Shown: piece after piece, positions 59,651-64,000 of the stretch
Layout: each line of letters starts with the position of its first letter
Position numbering within the stretch: position 1 is the first letter of the stretch
Program-made: the position numbers and the translations under genes
Assembly (NCBI RefSeq): GCF_030450055.1
Contig: NZ_CP118480.1
Span: forward strand, 372,001 to 436,000
Reading direction: 5' to 3'
From: Gallaecimonas kandeliae
GTDB lineage: Bacteria > Pseudomonadota > Gammaproteobacteria > Enterobacterales > Gallaecimonadaceae
DNA length: 64,000 bases
The notes under the pieces: generated by a model
What the model saw: the letters and a program-made list of their open reading frames with translations, nothing else
Told to the model about the DNA's origin: nothing
Database searches by the model: none

Positions 59651-60376
59651 CTATAGTTGGAACTGCTCGCCCAGATAGACGTCCCTGACCTGCTTGTTGT
59701 CCAGTATGGCCTGGGGCGTACCGCTGGCGATGAGCTCGCCGTGACTGACGATATAGGCGTGTTCGCAGACCGACAGGGTCTCACGGACGTTGTGGTCGGT
59801 GATGAGGACCCCAAGGCCACGATCGCGCAGATGCTCGATGATTTTCTTGATGTCGATCACCGAGATGGGATCGACGCCGGCAAAAGGTTCGTCCAGCAGT
59901 ATGAATTCGGGGTTGGCGGCCAGGGCCCGGGCTATCTCCACCCGGCGTCGCTCGCCGCCGGAGAGGCTGGCGCCCAGGCTGTCGCGCAGGTGGCTGACGT
60001 GGAACTCGTCGAGCAGGGCCTCGAGGGCGTCCTCGCGGCCGTTCTTGTCGAGATCCTTGCGCCGCTCCAGCACCGCCATGATGTTGTCGTGGACGCTGAG
60101 CTTGCGGAAGATGCTGGCTTCCTGGGGCAGGTAGCCGATGCCGGCGCGGGCCCGCACGTGCATGGGCTCCAGGCTGAGGTCCCGGTCGTCGATCAGCACC
60201 CGGCCCTTGTCGGCCAATACCAGCCCCACCACCATGTAGAAGGTGGTGGTCTTGCCGGCGCCGTTGGGGCCCAGCAGGCCCACTATCTGCCCTGTCTTGA
60301 CGGACAGGGAGACGTCCTTGACCACGTTGCGGCGCTTATAGCTCTTGGCCAGGTGTTGCGCTTTAAGCTCGGCCAT
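59651..60376 (-). CDS. lptB: Lipopolysaccharide export ATPase LptB
   Basis: A 241-residue ABC ATPase: Walker [11 protein letters not shown] (near 36), signature [12 protein letters not shown] near 140, Walker [14 protein letters not shown] near 157. It powers the LptB2FGC extractor. One-base overlap with lptA. Confidence 0.98.
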   Translation of the reverse strand: MAELKAQHLAKSYKRRNVVKDVSLSVKTGQIVGLLGPNGAGKTTTFYMVVGLVLADKGRVLIDDRDLSLEPMHVRARAGIGYLPQEASIFRKLSVHDNIMAVLERRKDLDKNGREDALEALLDEFHVSHLRDSLGASLSGGERRRVEIARALAANPEFILLDEPFAGVDPISVIDIKKIIEHLRDRGLGVLITDHNVRETLSVCEHAYIVSHGELIASGTPQAILDNKQVRDVYLGEQFQL

Positions 60377-61182
60377 CAGTGCTGGCCCCCCTGGGCGGCG
60401 CTGCTGGCCGGCTGGGGCGCTTCGGTGGTGGGCTGGGTGGCGGCAGCCTGGTGCTCCGGCTCTTGGGGCTGCGGCTTGTGGTCTTCTTTCTTCGGCTCTG
60501 GCTTAGCTGGCTGGGGGGCAGGCAGTTCCTGGCCTTGTTGCTGGGCGGCAGGTTGCGCCTGGCCCTGCTGGTCGAAGGTGGCGGCCGCCTGGCTTTGCGT
60601 CTGGGGCAGGGGCTGGGGCTGCTGCTCGGGATTGGGCTGGGGTTCCTGGTCTTCCTTGGCCTTGGGCTCCTGGACCTTGGGTTCCTTGGGCTGCTGGAAC
60701 TTGCCGGGTTCGAAGATGGTCACGACCCTGCTGTTGTCGTCCTTGGCCTCGGCCACCAGGCGTTGGGCATTGAGGTCGTACTCTATGGTGTCGCCCTTGG
60801 CCAGGCTGCCTTGCTGTTCTATCTGGGCATTGCCCTTCATGACGACCAGGCGTTTGGTGTCGTAGTAGCGGATCTCAAAGGCCTCGGCCTTGACCCAGGT
60901 GCCGTCGTTGAGTTTTTGCTGGAAACGCACCGGCTTGCCGGTGGCGATGAAGATGCGCTCGTTGCCGCTGGCGTCGATCTCCACCCGGCTGGCCTGGATC
61001 TTCAGGCTGCCCTGGTTGATCTGGACCTTGTCTTCGTAGATGACGCGCTTCTTGATGCCGTCGGCATAGTTCTTCTGGGCCGAGACTTCGATCTTCTTGT
61101 TGAAGTCGCCGTCCGCCGCCACCGCCAGCAGGGGCAGGGCGAGGGCCAGGAAGGCGCTGCTGATGATCTTAAGGCTGTTCAT
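60376..61182 (-). CDS. lptA: Lipopolysaccharide transport periplasmic protein LptA with long Gln/Pro tail
   Basis: A 268-residue protein: signal peptide ([22 protein letters not shown]), an OstA/LptA beta-jellyroll domain (about 25-155), then about 105 residues of Gln/Pro/Glu/Lys-rich low-complexity sequence. E. coli LptA is only 185 residues and lacks this tail. LptA bridges LptC and LptD across the periplasm. ATG 61182 gives the signal peptide and overlaps the lptC end by 14 bases. Confidence 0.93.
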   Translation of the reverse strand: MNSLKIISSAFLALALPLLAVAADGDFNKKIEVSAQKNYADGIKKRVIYEDKVQINQGSLKIQASRVEIDASGNERIFIATGKPVRFQQKLNDGTWVKAEAFEIRYYDTKRLVVMKGNAQIEQQGSLAKGDTIEYDLNAQRLVAEAKDDNSRVVTIFEPGKFQQPKEPKVQEPKAKEDQEPQPNPEQQPQPLPQTQSQAAATFDQQGQAQPAAQQQGQELPAPQPAKPEPKKEDHKPQPQEPEHQAAATQPTTEAPQPASSAAQGGQH

Positions 61183-61726
61183 ATTCGGTACTGACCTGAC
61201 TCTTGATGCGGACCTGTTGTCCTTCCAGCTTGGCTTCGAGGCCAATGCCCCTGGTGATGTAACCCGGGCCTATGATGGTCACAGGCGCTTCCGTATCCAT
61301 GGTCTTGGACGCCAGATCCAATCGAAGGTTGTCTGTGTCCACACGCCTGACGGGGGCGTCTTCCGTAAGGCTCTGGATAATAACATCGTTTCGCAAGTCG
61401 ACCAGACGTTGCTGTGAAACGATGGCCCTTTCGGCACGGATTTGCCAGGGCTTGTGCTGCTCTTTGTCGTAGAGCTCGAAACGGGGCGAGGTCAGCAGCG
61501 TTTCCTGCTTGCTGCTGAAGTGGGTCATGGAATCGGCGTTGACCTGCATGCTGAGCTGGCCATTGTCGTCGAACTGGCGGACCTGCAGATCTTCGGCGAT
61601 GCCGTCCGGCTGCTGCGCCAGCAGGGCCGGATCTGCCTGGGCCTGGTCCTGGTTCTTGCTGGGCCAATAGACCAGGGCCAGGGTGGCCGTGAACAGCAGC
61701 AGTATGAAAAGCAGGGCGCGGTTCAT
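61169..61726 (-). CDS. lptC: Lipopolysaccharide export protein LptC
   Basis: A 185-residue bitopic protein with one N-terminal helix (ALLFILLLFTATLALVYW) and a periplasmic jellyroll. It receives lipopolysaccharide from LptB2FG and hands it to LptA. Overlaps kdsC by 4 bases. Confidence 0.95.
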   Translation of the reverse strand: MNRALLFILLLFTATLALVYWPSKNQDQAQADPALLAQQPDGIAEDLQVRQFDDNGQLSMQVNADSMTHFSSKQETLLTSPRFELYDKEQHKPWQIRAERAIVSQQRLVDLRNDVIIQSLTEDAPVRRVDTDNLRLDLASKTMDTEAPVTIIGPGYITRGIGLEAKLEGQQVRIKSQVSTEYEQP

Positions 61727-62274
61727 AGGCTGGCCCCCGCCGGGCGCAGGCTGTGGCCCTGGCTTTCCAGCAGCAGGTCGCAGACTTCCCGCACGGCGCC
61801 GAAGCCACCGGGCAGGCTGGTCACGTAGTCGGCAGCTTGGCGTACCAAGGGGTGGGCATCCGCCACCGCCAGGCCCAGGCCTGCCGCCTCGATAAGGCCA
61901 AGGTCGGGGATGTCGTCGCCGATGTAGGCGACTTGGTTGCCGTGCAGCTTGAGGCTGTCCAGCAGCTCGCCAAAGGCGCAGGCCTTGTCGTGCTGGCCCT
62001 GGTAGACATGGGGGACACCCAGGGCCTGGAAGCGGTCGGCGACGATGCGGCTCTGGCGGCCTGTGATCACCGCCACTTCGATGCCGGCGGCGCGCAGCGC
62101 CTTGACCCCGAAGCCGTCTCTGGTGTGGAAGGCCTTGAGTTCCTCGCCGTCATTGCCCAGGTAGATGCGGCCGTCGGAGAAGACCCCGTCCACGTCGCAC
62201 ACCAGCAGCCTTACCTGCTGGAAGCGTTGCCAAAGGTCGGGGGCCATGGGGCCGTAGAGGCTGTTCTGCATCAA
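61723..62274 (-). CDS. kdsC: 3-deoxy-D-manno-octulosonate 8-phosphate phosphatase
   Basis: A 183-residue HAD phosphatase: CDVDGVFSDG (near 26-35) with the nucleophile Asp, and GDDIPDLGLI near 120 as the Mg2+ motif. It makes KDO for lipopolysaccharide. Overlaps kdsD by 4 bases. Confidence 0.97.
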   Translation of the reverse strand: MMQNSLYGPMAPDLWQRFQQVRLLVCDVDGVFSDGRIYLGNDGEELKAFHTRDGFGVKALRAAGIEVAVITGRQSRIVADRFQALGVPHVYQGQHDKACAFGELLDSLKLHGNQVAYIGDDIPDLGLIEAAGLGLAVADAHPLVRQAADYVTSLPGGFGAVREVCDLLLESQGHSLRPAGASL

Positions 62275-63242
62275 AATACTCCTGCGCGCATCAGATCTTG
62301 AGTATTGAGTGCGCCTATGGGCCTGTTGTTCCCGTCCACTACGATAAGGCCGTTGATTTTCTTGCCTTCCATCAGGTGCAGGGCTTCGGCGGCCAGCATG
62401 TCGGGACCCACTGTGACGCCGCCTTTGGTCATCACCTGGGCTATGGATACGGTGCGCACGTCATGGCCTGCGTCCAGCACCCGGCGCAGATCGCCGTCGG
62501 TGAAGAGCCCGGCCAGCTTGCCGTCGCCGTCCACTACGGCGGTCATGCCCAGGCCCTTGCGGGTCATTTCCAGCAAGGCGTCGCGCAGCAAGATGTCCTC
62601 ATTCACCAGCGGCACCTGGTCGCCGCCATGCATCAGGTCCTCAATGCGCAGCAGCAGCCGTTTGCCGAGGCTGCCGCCGGGGTGGGAGAGGGCGAAGTCG
62701 TCGGCGGTGAAGCCGCGGGCGTGCAGCAGGGCAACCGCCAGGGCATCGCCCATGACCAGGGTGGCGGTGGTGGAGGCGGTGGGAGCCAGGTTCAGGGGGC
62801 AGGCTTCCTTCTCCACCGCCACGCACAGATGTACGTCGCTGTGACGGGCCAAGGTGGAGTCGGGCTTGCCGGTCATGGCGATGGTGGCGACGCCGATGCG
62901 TTTGAGCACCGGCAGCAAGGTCAGCACTTCCTGGGTTTCACCGGAGTTGGAGATGGCCACCACCACGTCGCGGTCGGTGATCATGCCCAGATCGCCGTGG
63001 GAGGCCTCGCCGGGATGCACGAAGAAGGCGGGGGTACCGGTGGAGGCCAGGGTGGCGGCAATCTTGCCGCCGATATGGCCAGACTTGCCCATTCCTGTGA
63101 CAATAACCTTGCCCTGGCAGTCGAACAATATCTGGCAGGCGCGGTCGAAGGCCGGGCCCAGCGACTGAAACAGCCCTTCGATGGCGTCTCTTTCTATTTC
63201 GAGGACGGTGCGCCCGAACCGGGAAAAGTCTCGCTGAACCAT
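62271..63242 (-). CDS. kdsD: Arabinose-5-phosphate isomerase
   Basis: A 323-residue enzyme: SIS domain (about 35-190; VTGMGKSGHIG) and two CBS domains (about 205-320). It converts ribulose-5-phosphate to arabinose-5-phosphate, the first step of KDO synthesis. A GGAG site precedes the ATG and a TATAAT lies upstream on the minus strand. First gene of the lipopolysaccharide/rpoN run. Confidence 0.97.
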   Translation of the reverse strand: MVQRDFSRFGRTVLEIERDAIEGLFQSLGPAFDRACQILFDCQGKVIVTGMGKSGHIGGKIAATLASTGTPAFFVHPGEASHGDLGMITDRDVVVAISNSGETQEVLTLLPVLKRIGVATIAMTGKPDSTLARHSDVHLCVAVEKEACPLNLAPTASTTATLVMGDALAVALLHARGFTADDFALSHPGGSLGKRLLLRIEDLMHGGDQVPLVNEDILLRDALLEMTRKGLGMTAVVDGDGKLAGLFTDGDLRRVLDAGHDVRTVSIAQVMTKGGVTVGPDMLAAEALHLMEGKKINGLIVVDGNNRPIGALNTQDLMRAGVF

Positions 63243-63268
63243 GGGGACTCCTTTGCTAAACTGGCGCG

Positions 63269-63274
63269 ATTATA
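63269..63274 (-). promoter_or_regulatory. -10 element of the kdsD promoter
   Basis: A perfect TATAAT on the minus strand, about 27 bases before the kdsD start codon. The -35 is weak (TCGCTT at 17-base spacing). It probably starts the transcript running through lptB and rpoN. Confidence 0.5.
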
Positions 63275-63494
63275 AGAAAGGCCGACAAGATAAGCGACCA
63301 AGGCAAGGTGCGCTGAACAGTCAAAAAGGAAGAATTCGTCATCACCAATATGGCATTAATGAAATCTAGGCAGGATGCAGATGAGCCAGGGAATGCCGGC
63401 ATGGATGGCCAGGACCTCCCCCCGCCCCCCGAATTCAGGGGCAATTCAGAGACCCTTCCTTACCCTTTCGAACGTTTTGTTTCATTTATTGGCA

Positions 63495-63525
63495 TTGCCT
63501 TGCCATCGGCGCCCTTTGTTACAAT
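63495..63525 (+). promoter_or_regulatory. Possible mlaF promoter
   Basis: TTGCCT (63495-63500), 19-base spacer, TACAAT (63520-63525), 30 bases before the mlaF ATG. The -10 is good and the spacing long. Confidence 0.45.
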
Positions 63526-63555
63526 ACCGACCCGTACGAGTTCAGGACAATCCAG

Positions 63556-64000
63556 ATGAACCCAAGCAGCCCTCTTGTCGAAATCAAGAACATGACCTTC
63601 AGTCGTGGCGACAGGGTCATCTATGACGATATCAACCTGACCATACCGGTCGGCAAGGTCACCGCCATCATGGGGCCCAGCGGCATCGGCAAGACCACGC
63701 TGCTGCGCCTGATCGGCGGCCAGTTGCACCCGGAGCAGGGGGAGATCCTCTTCGACGGCCAGAATATCCCGTCCTTGTCACGCAACCAGCTGTTCACGGT
63801 CCGCAAGCGGATGAGCATGCTGTTCCAGAGCGGTGCCTTGTTCACCGACATGACGGTGTTCGACAACGTCGCCTTCCCGCTGCGCGAACATACCGACCTC
63901 TCCGAGGCCATCATCCGCAAGATAGTGCTGATGAAATTGGAGGCGGTGGGGCTGAGGGGCGCCCACGGACTGATGCCTGGCGAGCTGTCCGGCGGCATGG
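63556..64000 (+). CDS. mlaF: Phospholipid ABC transporter ATPase MlaF (3' end outside window)
   Basis: The first 148 residues of the MlaFEDB ATPase: Walker A GPSGIGKTT near 40-48, Q-loop FQSGALFTDMTV near 89-100, and the signature LSGGM at the window edge. The complex moves phospholipids between the inner membrane and the MlaC carrier. Divergent from kdsD. Confidence 0.96.
   Translation, partial: MNPSSPLVEIKNMTFSRGDRVIYDDINLTIPVGKVTAIMGPSGIGKTTLLRLIGGQLHPEQGEILFDGQNIPSLSRNQLFTVRKRMSMLFQSGALFTDMTVFDNVAFPLREHTDLSEAIIRKIVLMKLEAVGLRGAHGLMPGELSGGM

Larger units (their letters stand above)
63243..63555. other. kdsD/mlaF divergent control region
   Basis: Gene-free. It holds the kdsD and mlaF promoters listed separately. 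The middle part (about 63300-63470) shows no gene or clear signal; a C-run near 63418-63430 and a short direct repeat of ATTCAG are visible. Confidence 0.6.

Overview
The window is a chromosomal segment of a GC-rich gammaproteobacterium. A complete MSHA type IV pilus locus runs straight into mreBCD, and the lipopolysaccharide-export/rpoN/PTS-Ntr cluster lies divergent from mlaF. This gene content and order are typical of the Aeromonadales/Alteromonadales/Vibrionales side of the class. A Gallaecimonas-like organism is plausible, but this is a guess from family resemblance; no database was consulted.

Layout. 1-1652: 3' part of a 23S rRNA, the 5S rRNA and the rRNA operon terminator. 1653-2737: no convincing gene, but a structured region with a degenerate repeat pair. 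2738-7894: a very large secreted subtilisin-like protease ending in a GlyGly-CTERM sorting tail. 7957-12778: a CPA-type Na+/H+ antiporter, a hotdog thioesterase, two tandem outer-membrane barrel genes (the first broken by one nonsense codon) and a TonB-like protein. 12875-17851: uvrA divergent from a YajR-type MFS transporter and ssb. 18029-37569: the MSHA locus in the order mshH(csrD), mshI, pilN-like gene, mshJ, K, L, M, N, E, G, F, B, A, C, D, O, P, Q. It is interrupted only by a PLP-dependent deaminase-like gene on the opposite strand and by a 78-bp tandem array after mshG. 37715-48359: mreBCD, maf, rng, yhdP, a nitrilase-family gene and tldD, tightly packed. 48404-51540: an accessory region with a tandem 604-bp duplication carrying a small-protein gene, four copies of a roughly 206-bp interspersed element, and an AT-rich foreign-looking membrane gene between inverted copies of that element. 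51540-54687: tpm and a divergent MerR regulator with a classic 19-bp-spacer promoter between them, then darP and pmbA. 54827-63242 (minus strand): mgtE, ptsO, rapZ, ptsN, hpf, rpoN, lptB, lptA, lptC, kdsC, kdsD. 63556-64000: the start of mlaF.

The msh genes encode a whole surface machine. It comprises an inner-membrane PilM/N/O-like platform (MshI, the PilN-like protein, MshJ), the secretin MshL with MshK and the ATPase MshM, the assembly ATPase MshE with platform protein MshG, major and minor pilins (MshA, B, C, D, O, P), and the large MshQ. MshH/CsrD, an inactive-looking GGDEF-EAL protein, is the likely regulator. The kds/lpt/mla genes handle lipopolysaccharide precursor synthesis, lipopolysaccharide transport and phospholipid trafficking; YhdP also serves phospholipid trafficking.

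The least conventional features are these: the mshG 3'-end array, whose differences are mostly synonymous in the mshG frame; a similar but single 3'-end duplication at mgtE; the 206-bp hairpin element family bracketing the AT-rich gene; the tiny paralogous proteins in the 604-bp duplication; and the MerR-tpm control region. All coordinates and comparisons were made by eye.
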